From NCBI GenBank assembly GCA_023485685.1, contig JAMCZK010000031.1:1-40674 (forward strand): 40,674 bases of DNA. Reading direction: 5' to 3'. Below are positions 18,697 through 27,533 of the stretch, one piece after another (within the stretch, counting starts at the first letter, position 1; each line of letters begins with the position of its first letter). The stretch is from Chloroflexota bacterium. GTDB lineage: Bacteria; Chloroflexota; Anaerolineae; Anaerolineales; UBA11579. The notes under the pieces are model-generated. The model worked only from the letters and a program-made list of their open reading frames with translations, had not been told where the DNA came from and made no database searches. The translations under genes and the position numbers were made by a program.

Positions 18697-20694
18697 ATGC
18701 CCGTCCCCATTCAATTCCCAAAGCCCAGTCTAATTACTTTCTTGCGCCTTGGATTGCTCACCGGCGCACTGCTGGGTGCGGCGGCCGTTTGGCAGTTCCA
18801 GGCGCAGATCACCGCCGAAGGCCTGATCGTCACCTCGATCAACTTCCGCGCCGGGCTTTACGTAAGCTATGTATTTGTGGGTGCGCTCGCTTTGCTGGCA
18901 GTGTCAGCATGGACGCCTTTTGCATCCCGTCTGCTGCGATGGCTCGCCGCCATCCAGAAAAAATTGCGGGCGCTAGGCGTGCTCGCACTGGTGTTATTTT
19001 TGCTCCTATTGGTCGCGTTCCCTTTCATTGCGCTTGGGTTTTACGGACGATTTTTGCTCAACCCATTTCCGAGACTTTTTATATTTTTAATCTTTAGTGC
19101 CGTGGGTGCCTCCCTCCTTGCAGCCTGGCGAAAATCAGATTGGCTTGCCAACTTGTCGGCTTCAATATTGACTTTTGCGTCTATCTATCTGGCGGCAACA
19201 TTTTTGAATCAAGTTACGGATTACCCTTTTTCGCTGGAATGGTCCGAGGTTAGTCGCTATTACCAGGCTTCGTTTTATTTCAGCCGGCGGGTGTACGGTG
19301 TAAGTCTGCCGCTTCCTGTCACCCATCCCAGCCGCTACCTGTTGCAATCCATCCCATTTCTTATCCCGGGTTCTTCGCTGTTGATCCATCGGCTCTGGCA
19401 AGCGCTTCTCTGGGTTGGCCTGCCCATGCTCACGGCATGGATCCTTGCCGGGCGCCTACGCCTGCAGTCGCTTTGGTTCCGCGGGCTATTTATCCTCTGG
19501 GTATTCCTATTCTTGATGCTGGGTGCCGTCTTCTATCATTTGCTCCCCGGCGTTTTTCTAGTCTTGCTCGGCTTCGATAAAGAACGCCCCTGGCGCTCAT
19601 TGCTATTTGTTGCTCTGGCTTCGGCCTGGGCCGGCATCAGCCGCATCAACTGGGCGCCGTTGCCAGGCGCGTTGGCAGCACTGCTTTATCTGCTTGAGGT
19701 CCGCCCAAAGAAAAACAGCTCGGTGTTTTCTCTAGGCTATTTGTGGCAGCCAGCGCTCTACACCATAGGTGGCGGGATTGTCGCCCTGGGAACGTATGCG
19801 CTCTACATCGCCAATTCCGGAGTGGCCGATAAAAGCCAGTTCGGTTCCTCTTTTACATCCGAATTGCTTTGGGATCGCTTATGGCCTAATGACACCTTTT
19901 TTCTGGGCATTTTGCCTGGCATCCTGTTGGTCTCCGCCCCAATATTTGTCCTTTTCTGGCTTCGTTTTCGGCAGAAGGGAATGGGTATAGGACTTTGGCG
20001 CGGCATTGGCATCGCCGCACTGCTGGTGATTTTCTTTCTTGGCGGTTTGGTGGTGAGCGTCAAGATCGGCGGCGGCACCAATCTCCACAATCTGGATGCG
20101 TATATGGTGTTGCTGCTTGTATTGGGAGTTGTCTTTGCTTTTGGCGCTTATGCTCCGGCGGCGACCCGATCGGTTTCCATCTTCAAGATCCCGCCTGCGT
20201 TGCTGACTGCATTGCTGCTGATGCCTGTGCTTTTCGCCGTGCTCAGTGGCGAACCTCTCGAGTTGCCGTCCAAGCAGATTTCCGCTGACATCCTCGCACA
20301 AATTCAAACCATGGCGGACCAAGCTACGGCTCAAGGCGGCGAGGTGCTATTCATCTCGCAGAGACATCTGGTTACTTTCCACCTGATCAAGAATGTGCCC
20401 TTGGTGCCCGAATATGAAAAATTATTTCTAATGGAAATGGCCATCTCGCACAATGACGCGTATTTGACTCGTTTTGCCCAGGATATCGACCGGCAGCGTT
20501 TCGCCCTTATCATCACCGATCCGCTCTTCAACAACATAACAGATACCAGCGAAGACACGCTCGCCCCGGAGAACAATGCCTGGGTGCGCAGTGTGGGTCG
20601 CCCGATCCTGTGCGCCTATGAACCCGCAGCCACATTTTCCAACCCGGCTATCCAATTGCTCACCCCTCGCTACGGCAACAAGTGCAACCAATAG
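18697..20694 (+). CDS. Large multi-spanning membrane protein, unrecognised
   Basis: About 665 residues from ATG 18697 (MPVPIQFPKPSL). In-frame ATGs at 18679 and 18631 would overlap the previous gene; I favour 18697 because the first helix follows soon after it. There are about 13 hydrophobic segments, ending near residue 525. The soluble tail of about 140 residues includes VLFISQRHLVTFHLI and ends with CAYEPAATF. An acidic loop SLEWSEVSRYYQA, after helix 5 or so, resembles the catalytic loop of GT-C enzymes, but that is a guess. It is similar in architecture to the protein at 14629 (many helices plus a soluble tail). I do not assign a function. Confidence 0.68.
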   Translation: MPVPIQFPKPSLITFLRLGLLTGALLGAAAVWQFQAQITAEGLIVTSINFRAGLYVSYVFVGALALLAVSAWTPFASRLLRWLAAIQKKLRALGVLALVLFLLLLVAFPFIALGFYGRFLLNPFPRLFIFLIFSAVGASLLAAWRKSDWLANLSASILTFASIYLAATFLNQVTDYPFSLEWSEVSRYYQASFYFSRRVYGVSLPLPVTHPSRYLLQSIPFLIPGSSLLIHRLWQALLWVGLPMLTAWILAGRLRLQSLWFRGLFILWVFLFLMLGAVFYHLLPGVFLVLLGFDKERPWRSLLFVALASAWAGISRINWAPLPGALAALLYLLEVRPKKNSSVFSLGYLWQPALYTIGGGIVALGTYALYIANSGVADKSQFGSSFTSELLWDRLWPNDTFFLGILPGILLVSAPIFVLFWLRFRQKGMGIGLWRGIGIAALLVIFFLGGLVVSVKIGGGTNLHNLDAYMVLLLVLGVVFAFGAYAPAATRSVSIFKIPPALLTALLLMPVLFAVLSGEPLELPSKQISADILAQIQTMADQATAQGGEVLFISQRHLVTFHLIKNVPLVPEYEKLFLMEMAISHNDAYLTRFAQDIDRQRFALIITDPLFNNITDTSEDTLAPENNAWVRSVGRPILCAYEPAATFSNPAIQLLTPRYGNKCNQ

Positions 20695-20697
20695 CTC

Positions 20698-21831
20698 ATG
20701 CACATCCTCATCATCAATAGTGAATATCCTCCCATTGGGGGTGGTGCAAGCAATGCCAGCGCAGAAATCGCCAGGAGCCTGGTGAAACTTGGGCAACAGG
20801 TCACCGTGTTGACTGCCGCTTATCACAATCTTCCTAGCGGCGAAGAAATCGATGACGTACGTATAGTGCGTATGCCTGCTTGGCGCCGCAAATCCGACCG
20901 TTCCACTACCGCCGAACAGATCTCGTTCATGCTGTCCGCTTCATTTCTGGGTTTGTGGCAGATCCGTCGCCTGCGCCCAGATGTAGCGCTTGCGTTTTTT
21001 GGTGCGCCCAGCGGCGTGGCCGCCTGGTTCTGGAGCTTTTTCTTTGGGCTGCCCTACGTCGTTAGTTTGCGCGGGGGCGATGTCCCCGGCTTCCGTCCCT
21101 ATGATTTTGCCCGCCAGCATCGGCTGCTCGGTCCGTTGCTGCGTAGAGTCTGGCGGCGAGCCGCGGCGGTGGTGGCGAATAGCGAAGGACTGCGGCAGCT
21201 TGGAGGAGTCTTCGAGCCGCGCGTGCCTATTCGAGTAATTCCCAACGGAGTCGACCTGGATAAATTCCAGGCTGGCGACCGAGTTTGGGCACCGGCCCGG
21301 TTGCTCTTCGTCGGGCGAGTTGTCTACCAAAAAGGTCTCGACCTCATTCTGAACGCACTATCGGCATTGAAGACGTTGGATTGGCGGCTGGAGATTGTCG
21401 GCGATGGCCCACGCGTCGATCGACTGCGAGCGCAGGCCGACGAACTCGGAATCGTTGAGCGGGTAAGCTTTCCTGGCTGGCAGAGTCGCGAGATTTTGCC
21501 TTCCGCCTATCGGCGGGCGAATTTATTTGTTTACCCTTCTCGGCACGAAGGTATGCCGAATGCTGTGCTCGAAGCCATGGCCAGCGGCCTGCCTGTTTTG
21601 GCCTCGCGCATTGCAGGCAACGAAGAACTGGTGACCGAAGAAGCAGGCTTGCTGGTGCCCCCGGAAGATGTGCAGGCGCTGAAATCCGCGCTGGTGCAAT
21701 TGATACCCGACGCAAGCGCGCGTGAGCGCATGGGCGCTGCGGCTCGCAAGCGCGTGGAAGCTCAATACAGTTGGCGCAAAGTCGCCCAGGCGTATTTGGA
21801 TTTGATGAACTCGATCGTGGAGTCTCGCTAA
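20698..21831 (+). CDS. Glycosyltransferase family 4 (GT-B fold)
   Basis: 377 residues. The N-terminal PPIGGGASNASAEIARSL loop is typical of GT4 enzymes. ANSEGLRQLGG and VIPNGVDLDKF mark the domain junction, then LFVGRVVYQKGLDLIL. The donor-site motif is YPSRHEGMPNAVLEAMASGL (about 279-298), with both acidic residues of the E-x7-E pattern. It starts 3 bases after the previous stop, and its stop touches the asnB start (TAAATG). Likely adds a sugar to the lipid-linked unit; specificity unknown. Confidence 0.9.
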   Translation: MHILIINSEYPPIGGGASNASAEIARSLVKLGQQVTVLTAAYHNLPSGEEIDDVRIVRMPAWRRKSDRSTTAEQISFMLSASFLGLWQIRRLRPDVALAFFGAPSGVAAWFWSFFFGLPYVVSLRGGDVPGFRPYDFARQHRLLGPLLRRVWRRAAAVVANSEGLRQLGGVFEPRVPIRVIPNGVDLDKFQAGDRVWAPARLLFVGRVVYQKGLDLILNALSALKTLDWRLEIVGDGPRVDRLRAQADELGIVERVSFPGWQSREILPSAYRRANLFVYPSRHEGMPNAVLEAMASGLPVLASRIAGNEELVTEEAGLLVPPEDVQALKSALVQLIPDASARERMGAAARKRVEAQYSWRKVAQAYLDLMNSIVESR

Positions 21832-23730
21832 ATGTGCGGTATCTGCGGCATCGTCGATAGCGCTGGACGCGCAGTGGATAGCGCCGCTTTGCGGCGCTTG
21901 AACGCGGCCATCGCTCACCGCGGCCCGGATGGCGACGGTTATTTCGAGAGGACCGGCACATCGCTTGCGATGCGCCGTCTGGCGATCATCGACGTGGCTG
22001 GCGGGGATCAGCCCATTTTCAACGAAGACGAATCGCTTGCCATTGTCTACAACGGGGAATGTTACAACTACCCGGAATTGCGTCAGCGACTGGACAAAAA
22101 GGGTCACCAATTCCGCACGAATTCCGACACTGAATGCATCCTCCATCTTTATGAGGATCATGGCGACGATTGCCTGCAATATTTGCGCGGCATGTTCGCC
22201 TTTGCACTCTGGGATGAAAACCGTCGAAGACTGCTGATCGCCCGAGACCGCCTGGGTAAGAAACCCATGTATTACACCGTGATGGATGGCAAGTTGTATT
22301 TCGCCTCTGAACTAAGGGCTCTGCTCAGCGTGCTACCACACCAGCCCGAGATCGATCTGCAGGCTATCGATGATTACTTGAGCTTGCAATACATTCCCGA
22401 ACCGCATACTGCTTACCAGGGTGTCTACAAGCTGCCAGCTGCGCACCGTTTAGTTTGGGAGCGCGGCGATCTCAAGATCGAAGGCTATTGGGATTTCAAC
22501 TACGAGCCGAAACACACAGCGAGTGAAGCCGAGCTAATCGAAGAGCTGCGCACCATCACCACCGATGCGGTGCGCATGCGCCTAATCAGCGAAGTCCCTT
22601 TGGGCGCACATCTCAGTGGCGGCATCGATTCCAGCATCGTTGTGGCTTTGATGGCGCAGGCCAGTGCGGGACCGGTGAAGACGTTCTCCATTGGCTTCGA
22701 GGAAACGAATTTCACCGAGCTGCCTTACGCCCGTGCGGCAGCCGAGCGCTACGCAACCGACCACCACGAATTCACACTCACCTTCGGCAATATCCCCGCC
22801 ACGTTGGAAATTTTGCTGCAGCATTTCGGCGAGCCGTTCGCCGACCCGTCCGCGTTGCCGCTGTACCACCTCTCCAAATTGACTCGCCAGCACGTTACCG
22901 TGGCGCTCAACGGCGATGGTGGCGACGAATCCTTTGCCGGCTACCAACGCTACTGGCTGGATGCCTATGCCGACAGCTATTTGCGCTTGCCCGGCGTGGT
23001 GACCCGCAACCTGGTGCCCGCTCTGGCCGGCGCGCTGCCCGACCGCGGCGACGGGCCCGTCGGCAGCAGCTTCAGCAATGGCATCAAAAGACTGCCGCAA
23101 CTGAACGATGTGGACCCGCGCGCCTCATTACTGCGCTGGAGCTCCTACTTCTCTGTGCGACAGAAGGGCAGTCTCTGGCAGCCCAATCATACGGCTCTCC
23201 TTGATCTGCGGCGCGCCGAACATGACCTGGCGAATATATATGCCAATGCGCCGGCGCGCAATCGCCTGGATCGCACGCTGTATGCGGACATCAAGAGCTA
23301 CCTGGCAGCTTGCCTGTTGGTGAAGGCCGATCGCATGACTATGGCCAGTTCGCTTGAAGGGCGCTCACCTTTCCTCGATCACGTCTTTGTCGAATGGGCC
23401 GCCAGGCTGCCCGTGCATTACAAGTTGAAAGGCCGGCAGGGTAAAGTGTTGCTGCGCAAAGCATTTGCAAACCTGCTTCCTCCTGAAGTCTTGACCCATG
23501 GCAAACAGGGCTTCGGCATTCCGGTAGGCGCCTGGCTGCGCGGTCCGCTGGCAGCCTGGACGCGGGAAACGCTGCTGGCTCCCGATATATTGTTGGCTAA
23601 ATGGTTCCAGCGCGATGCGATGGTGAAACTAATCGCTGAACATCAAGCGGGCAAGCAAGATCACGGCAAGCGTTTATGGGCGCTGGCTTGCCTGGCGCTG
23701 TGGGCGCGTCAGCCTCAAAACTCCCGATGA
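21832..23730 (+). CDS. asnB: Glutamine-hydrolysing asparagine synthetase
   Basis: 632 residues. The class II glutaminase domain starts with the catalytic Cys2 (MCGICGIV), followed by HRGPDG, NGECYNY and SDTECILHLYEDHG (about 1-210). The synthetase domain has the PP-loop SGGIDSS (about 263-269), then FSIGFEETNFTEL, NGDGGDESFAGYQRY and GRSPFLDH. Family members in capsule and exopolysaccharide clusters often amidate sugar acids or act on unknown substrates rather than free aspartate. That is possible here because the cluster encodes a uronate-forming dehydrogenase. It is the last gene of the run and starts directly at the previous stop. A TATAAT just past its stop serves the following tRNA. Confidence 0.92.
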   Translation: MCGICGIVDSAGRAVDSAALRRLNAAIAHRGPDGDGYFERTGTSLAMRRLAIIDVAGGDQPIFNEDESLAIVYNGECYNYPELRQRLDKKGHQFRTNSDTECILHLYEDHGDDCLQYLRGMFAFALWDENRRRLLIARDRLGKKPMYYTVMDGKLYFASELRALLSVLPHQPEIDLQAIDDYLSLQYIPEPHTAYQGVYKLPAAHRLVWERGDLKIEGYWDFNYEPKHTASEAELIEELRTITTDAVRMRLISEVPLGAHLSGGIDSSIVVALMAQASAGPVKTFSIGFEETNFTELPYARAAAERYATDHHEFTLTFGNIPATLEILLQHFGEPFADPSALPLYHLSKLTRQHVTVALNGDGGDESFAGYQRYWLDAYADSYLRLPGVVTRNLVPALAGALPDRGDGPVGSSFSNGIKRLPQLNDVDPRASLLRWSSYFSVRQKGSLWQPNHTALLDLRRAEHDLANIYANAPARNRLDRTLYADIKSYLAACLLVKADRMTMASSLEGRSPFLDHVFVEWAARLPVHYKLKGRQGKVLLRKAFANLLPPEVLTHGKQGFGIPVGAWLRGPLAAWTRETLLAPDILLAKWFQRDAMVKLIAEHQAGKQDHGKRLWALACLALWARQPQNSR

Positions 23731-23736
23731 TATAAT
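23731..23736 (+). promoter_or_regulatory. tRNA-Val -10 box
   Basis: TATAAT lies immediately after the asnB stop and 10 bases before the tRNA 5' end, so transcription starts a few bases before the mature tRNA. No strong -35 was seen. Confidence 0.7.
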
Positions 23737-23746
23737 TTTTGCCCTT

Positions 23747-23823
23747 GGGCGCGTAGCTCAGCTGGTTAGAGCGTTGCGTTGACATCGCAAAGGTCGTAGG
23801 TTCGAGTCCTATCGCGCCCACCA
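23747..23823 (+). tRNA. tRNA-Val (GAC anticodon)
   Basis: 77-base cloverleaf with acceptor stem GGGCGCG/CGCGCCC, D-arm AGCTCAGCTGGTTAGAGC, anticodon stem TTGCG/CGCAA around loop TTGACAT, and T-arm GTAGG-TTCGAGT-CCTAT. The anticodon is GAC, reading GUC/GUU (valine). Discriminator A is at 23820 and the CCA end is encoded (23821-23823). Confidence 0.96.
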
Positions 23824-23850
23824 TGCGGCAGTAACCTGCCGCATTTTTGT
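23823..23850 (+). terminator. Rho-independent terminator of tRNA-Val
   Basis: Perfect 9-bp stem ATGCGGCAG/CTGCCGCAT (23823-23831 with 23836-23844), loop TAAC, then TTTTTG. It begins at the last base of the CCA end. Confidence 0.88.
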
Positions 23851-23856
23851 TAGAAT
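23851..23856 (+). promoter_or_regulatory. -10 box at leaderless distance before the SpoIIM-like gene
   Basis: TAGAAT, then 6 bases, then the GTG start. It follows directly on the T-run of the tRNA terminator. No Shine-Dalgarno precedes the GTG. Confidence 0.5.
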
Positions 23857-23862
23857 GCCTCG

Positions 23863-24466
23863 GTGATCACCCGGTTCATTAGTAATTTGTTGCGGGTATT
23901 ACGCCGAGCACGGGGTTCAATTCTTATCGTCGCCGTTACCTATCTTCTCTCACTCATTGTCGGCATTACCATGGTTCATACGGGGAATGATTTTGCGCTT
24001 TCATATCGGGATCGCTTGGTGGCAGAGGCGCGATCGGGCCCGGTATTGGCTCAATCCAATCCCCTTTCGATGGCGCTTGCCGATTTCGCTGGCAACCTCA
24101 GGGGGGCCGTGGTAGATGCCCTGGGCGGCTTGGGTGTCGTTTTCCCGTTTCCGCTGGTGGCTTATCGTGGTTGGGTTGGCGGCATTGTTTCCGTGGATGG
24201 CAGCCACGCCAGCCGCTTGCTGAACCCAACCAGCTCAGCTTACTATCTCTCAGTCGTATTTCTGCAGCTTACAGCTTATACACTGGCGGCTGGCGCGGGA
24301 GTAAATGCGGGGTTGAGCTTTTGGCGGGGAAGGCCGGAGTATGCTGGAAGGAAATGGCTGGGCCTGCCTACTGAAGCCTTACGTGATCTTGGCCGCATTT
24401 TTTGTTCTGGTTATTCCTATTTTTCTGCTGGCTTCTCTCTGGGAGTTCCTGAGCCCATGGCGATGA
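23863..24466 (+). pseudogene. SpoIIM/DUF95-family membrane protein with a one-base frameshift
   Basis: Stage II sporulation protein M-like integral membrane protein with four or five helices. It includes the conserved YYLSVVFLQLTAYTLAAGAGVNAG segment (about 127-150) and a following basic loop. As written, the frame shifts at the six-T run 24398-24403. Removing one T lets it continue GRIFVLVIPIFLLASLWEFL, a normal last helix, to a TGA at 24464-24466, giving about 200 residues. Without that correction the sequence runs in frame straight into the hydrolase, making a 463-residue fusion with a hydrophilic break where the last helix should be. GTG start 23863 lies 6 bases after TAGAAT, with no ribosome site. 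The role of the family outside sporulation is unclear. Confidence 0.72.
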
Positions 24467-25254
24467 CCGCAGAGCAAGCCCTCGACCTCTGGCTCACCGT
24501 GCCGCGGTTGCCGATCTCCAAACGCGAGCGCCGCGTGCTGGAGGCCGCTGAGAATTTTACGCTGCCCTTTACAAGTACCGTGCGACCCACCGGCGAATTC
24601 ACGTTGCCCGTGACCGCCTGGGGCGAAGCGGGCCGGCGGCTGGTGCTGTTGATGCATGGCTGGGGCGGGCATCGCGGTCAGCTCACCGGCTTCGTCGCGC
24701 CGTTGATGAAAGCAGGTTTCCGCGTGGTGGCTTTCGACGCGCCTGCACACGGCGATGCGCCCGGCAAACAGGCCAGCGGCTTTCAAATGGCAGCAGCCAT
24801 GCGCATTGTGCTGGAAAAGGCCGGCCAACCCTATGCCATAGTCGCCCATTCCATCGGCACGATGGTGGTTACGGTGGCATTGCAGCATTGGCTGGAAGTC
24901 GAGAAATTGGTGTTCTCCGGACCGACGCGACGGCTTGAGGATACCCTGGAGCCTTACCTAAAGATGAATGGGCTGCCGCTCGAAATGGCGGCAGAGTTCC
25001 GGCGGCTTACTGAACAATCTTGGGGCAGCGATGTCTGGCAGCGAACTTCCTTGGACTTGGTGCTTCCCAAATTTAACACCCCCGCACTGATCTTCCACGA
25101 TCGCGATGACGAGACCACGCCCTACATCAGCGGCGTCGGCGTCGCCCGCGCCTGGCCCTCGGCGCGCTTGGTGACCACCCACGGTCTAGGTCACCGCGGC
25201 GCGTTGAAAGACCCCGAAGTGATTCGCCAAGTTGTGGAATTTATAAAACTTTAG
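24463..25254 (+). CDS. Alpha/beta-hydrolase
   Basis: About 263 residues from ATG 24463, overlapping the corrected SpoIIM stop (ATGA); ATG 24457 is an alternative. The oxyanion motif is LMHGWGGHRGQ, the nucleophile Ser is in VAHSIGTMVV, the acid Asp is in FHDRDDETTP and the His is in THGLGHRGAL, so a full catalytic triad is present. The fold extends through VVAFDAPAHGDAPGK. Residues 1-60 are a variable lead containing ERRVLEAAENFTLP. Substrate unknown; closest in style to BAAT/serine aminopeptidase-like hydrolases of small esters. In the raw sequence it is in frame with the damaged gene upstream. The stop overlaps the convergent regulator gene by 4 bases. Confidence 0.85.
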   Translation: MTAEQALDLWLTVPRLPISKRERRVLEAAENFTLPFTSTVRPTGEFTLPVTAWGEAGRRLVLLMHGWGGHRGQLTGFVAPLMKAGFRVVAFDAPAHGDAPGKQASGFQMAAAMRIVLEKAGQPYAIVAHSIGTMVVTVALQHWLEVEKLVFSGPTRRLEDTLEPYLKMNGLPLEMAAEFRRLTEQSWGSDVWQRTSLDLVLPKFNTPALIFHDRDDETTPYISGVGVARAWPSARLVTTHGLGHRGALKDPEVIRQVVEFIKL

Positions 25255-25904
25255 GTTCCGCGGTTCTGTTCCAGCGCCTGATAGGTTTCCAAAAGTGACA
25301 GAAGAATCTGATTGGTGAACGCGTCCATCTTGCGCGCCATATCTCCCCAGGCTTGCGGTGAACGCACTCCTGCGTCCTCATAGGTTGCCAGCAGCGCCTC
25401 TTGCAGCGCATTGCGGAAAAACAGGAAAGCTTTAGTCGCTTCCAAAGTATCCAACCCATGGCGCCGCCCCAGGATTGCATAGTCGTACCCAATGGCCCGC
25501 GCTTCGGCCCGCCCTAACTTTTCCTCGGAGCCGATGAATTTGCCTAATCCTTGCATCAGCCTGCGGCCGCCGCGCGCATATTCCTCACGCGCAGGTTTGT
25601 CCAGTTTCTTGAACCAGCTCTGCCCTTCCAGGGCGCCCTCACTGATCTGTATTCGCGTGTAATCCAGTGCGCCCTGGATAACCTGTGCAGCCTCTATCCT
25701 CGAAGGTTTGCTGCGCTGCGATTGGGCCCATAGTTCCAGTTCGGATCGCCGGAAGCGGCGGTGCCCGCCTTGGGTTCGGTGGCTGGGCAGCGTGCCCTTA
25801 TCCGCCCACTTGCGCACGGTGCTGCTGTGCACCCCAAGCCATTCGGCGACCTCGCTTAGGGTCATCCAATCATTGCCAGTTTTTGTCCGAACTGTCTCAG
25901 CCAT
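25251..25904 (-). CDS. Excisionase/MerR-type helix-turn-helix regulator with an all-alpha C-terminal domain
   Basis: 217 residues from ATG 25904. The N-terminal winged helix-turn-helix has MTLSEVAEWLGVHSSTVRKW then GTLPSHRTQGGHRRFRRSEL (about 14-53), the pattern of excisionase-family DNA-binding proteins. The rest is a helical domain of about 150 residues (ALDYTRIQ..., GRAEARAIGYDYA...) that resembles the RsbR/RsbT-type sensor helical bundle, possibly a ligand or partner domain. A longer start (GTG-like, 25955) is less likely because TATATT on the minus strand (25914-25919) lies 9 bases before ATG 25904. No integrase is near, so it is probably a transcription regulator and not a true excisionase. 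Confidence 0.8.
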   Translation of the reverse strand: MAETVRTKTGNDWMTLSEVAEWLGVHSSTVRKWADKGTLPSHRTQGGHRRFRRSELELWAQSQRSKPSRIEAAQVIQGALDYTRIQISEGALEGQSWFKKLDKPAREEYARGGRRLMQGLGKFIGSEEKLGRAEARAIGYDYAILGRRHGLDTLEATKAFLFFRNALQEALLATYEDAGVRSPQAWGDMARKMDAFTNQILLSLLETYQALEQNRGT

Positions 25905-26056
25905 TGATGCACAAATATATCCCGATTTAACCAGGTGGAGTTCCGTGCCAGGCAAGGCCGGGCAGGAACTCGGACGCGTCGCTGATTTTTGCGACGCAAC
26001 GAAACCTATGCAAACTTATCTTTACAGCCTGGGTCCTTTTCAGCATTATTGCCGTT

Positions 26057-26227
26057 GTGTCAGCGAGAAATTCGCCAGCTGAACGCAGACCGCGTAAATC
26101 GGTCAGGCAGCCGTATTCCTCCCTGGAGAGAAGACTCGTCCCGTTTCTGCTGATCGTTATGGCAGCTGTAATGGGCCTCATGATCCTCTTCGCCGTGGGC
26201 ATCGTTGCCGGTCTTATCCAATACTGA
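26057..26227 (+). CDS. Small single-pass membrane protein, hypothetical
   Basis: Open frame ending in TGA 26225-26227. From GTG 26057 it encodes about 56 residues: a basic cytoplasmic-type N-terminus (VSARNSPAERRPRKSV) and one strong transmembrane helix (FLLIVMAAVMGLMILFAVGI) with a short tail. The frame stays open upstream to 25931 and contains another hydrophobic stretch (LIFTAWVLFSIIAVV) but no ATG/GTG/TTG start, so the true start is uncertain. It ends 9 bases before the ATG of the next membrane protein, which suggests one transcript. No family recognised. Confidence 0.45.
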   Translation: MSARNSPAERRPRKSVRQPYSSLERRLVPFLLIVMAAVMGLMILFAVGIVAGLIQY

Positions 26228-26236
26228 AGGAGCCTC

Positions 26237-27025
26237 ATGTCTCTGAACCAGGTCCTGCCTTTTCTTTCCACCCTCATTATCTTGGTCTTCGTTATCAAGG
26301 TGTTCCAAAGATACTTCGCCACGCGCAAGGCCCATTTCCTGTTTTGGGGGATCGGTTTGGCCATGTTTGGCGTGGGCAGTTTCGCAGAAGCTTACCTGGT
26401 CCTGGCCTGGAACAGGTGGGTCTTCTTCGGCTGGTACTTGTTCGGCGCGGCGTTGAACGCTGCCTGGATCGGTCACGGCACTTTGACTATGCTCGTGCGA
26501 AAAAGCTGGGTGCACATCGTGACAGCTGTGCTGGTCATCGGCAGCCTGGCAGCCGCGGCCCTGATGCTCCAGGTCGTGCCGAATCTGGACGAAGATATTT
26601 TCACCACCGATCAGCCGATCAGTGAACAGTACGGAACCAAGCGCCTTGAAGAGGGCGAAACGGCGCCGGCCGGAAAGGAAACCGCAGTGGTCAGCTACCG
26701 CGGCGAGCAGGTCACCGTGGTGCGCGGGCTGCTGCCGCTGGGCAGCCCGGTGCGGCTGACCACGCCGTTCTTCAATATTTACGGCCTGGTCACTCTGGTA
26801 GGCGGCGCTATCTGGTCGGCCTATTTATTCTGGCGCAAGGAAGTCTTGCTGAACCGGGTGTGGGCCAACTTGCTCATCGCCGCGGGTGCGCTGCTGATCG
26901 GCTTTGCCAGCACCCTGACGCGTTTGGGATACGGGCAATATTTGTACATCGGCGAGTTGCTCTCCGCTATCCTGATGTTTGCCGGTTTCCAGATGGCAGC
27001 CAAGCCCCAGAAGGGCGGGAAGTAA
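26237..27025 (+). CDS. Multi-spanning membrane protein, hypothetical
   Basis: 262 residues with about seven helices. Four or five come before residue 115, then there is a soluble stretch (about 117-175) rich in charged residues (DEDIFTTDQPISEQYG...). The rest are helices to residue 255 (FFNIYGLVTLVGGAIWSAYLFW, ANLLIAAGALLIGFAS). The first helices are Trp/Tyr/Phe-rich. Ribosome site AAGGAG is 6 bases before ATG 26237. It forms a compact run with the small protein before it and the repeat protein after it (1-base gap). Function not recognised. Confidence 0.75.
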   Translation: MSLNQVLPFLSTLIILVFVIKVFQRYFATRKAHFLFWGIGLAMFGVGSFAEAYLVLAWNRWVFFGWYLFGAALNAAWIGHGTLTMLVRKSWVHIVTAVLVIGSLAAAALMLQVVPNLDEDIFTTDQPISEQYGTKRLEEGETAPAGKETAVVSYRGEQVTVVRGLLPLGSPVRLTTPFFNIYGLVTLVGGAIWSAYLFWRKEVLLNRVWANLLIAAGALLIGFASTLTRLGYGQYLYIGELLSAILMFAGFQMAAKPQKGGK

Positions 27026-27026
27026 A

Positions 27027-27455
27027 ATGGAAGCTGCGCAAGAAGAAATGACTTCCATTGAAAAAACGAAACGTGCCAGGGCGCAGATGAAGCTCGACCG
27101 GGGAACCTGGGGTTCTATCCTGATTATCCTCGGCGTGGCCGCCTGGCTGCCTTACTTCTACTTGTTGAGTCGCGGCAGCGCGCCTTCCATTTTCCCCTTC
27201 CTCGCCGTGCACCTCGCCGGAGTGCTCAGCGGCGGCTGGCTGCGTTCCGGCTTGCAGCGCAGCGCCAAGGGATCGGATCATAAACTCCGCTGGCTCAGCC
27301 GCATCTTGATCTATCTCGGCGTGCTGGCTTGGGCGCCGTACTTTTACCTCACCCGCGTGGCGGGAGTCGACACGGTGATCGCGCCCTTCCTCGCCGCGCA
27401 CCTCACCGGGGTGCTCAGCGGCCTTGGTTTGCGGTTGTACCTCCAATTCAGGTAA
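27027..27455 (+). CDS. Small membrane protein made of two similar halves, hypothetical
   Basis: 142 residues from ATG 27027. After a charged N-terminus (about 1-32) come two copies of one unit: LGVAAWLPYFYLLSRGS...PFLAVHLAGVLSGGWLR and LGVLAWAPYFYLTRVAG...PFLAAHLTGVLSGLGLR. Each unit holds two helices around a conserved PYFYL turn and an HL(A/T)GVLSG motif, so four helices in all. An upstream in-frame start at 26979 lies inside the previous gene and is not favoured. Start and preceding stop are one base apart. Internal duplication is clear; the family is unknown to me. Confidence 0.72.
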   Translation: MEAAQEEMTSIEKTKRARAQMKLDRGTWGSILIILGVAAWLPYFYLLSRGSAPSIFPFLAVHLAGVLSGGWLRSGLQRSAKGSDHKLRWLSRILIYLGVLAWAPYFYLTRVAGVDTVIAPFLAAHLTGVLSGLGLRLYLQFR

Positions 27456-27533
27456 TCCTTAAATCCGTTCTGTAACATGCGGGGGAACCCGGCGTTAGCC
27501 TTGTCAACGATTAATCCATTACCACGAGGTCAG

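Noticed and set aside
21832-23730. Alternative call as glucosamine-fructose-6-phosphate aminotransferase
   Set aside because: The second domain has the asparagine synthetase PP-loop SGGIDSS, not SIS domains.
25251-25904. Integrative element marked by the excisionase-type protein and tRNA-Val
   Set aside because: No integrase, no duplicated tRNA 3' end was seen, and the protein has a long regulator-like C-terminal domain.
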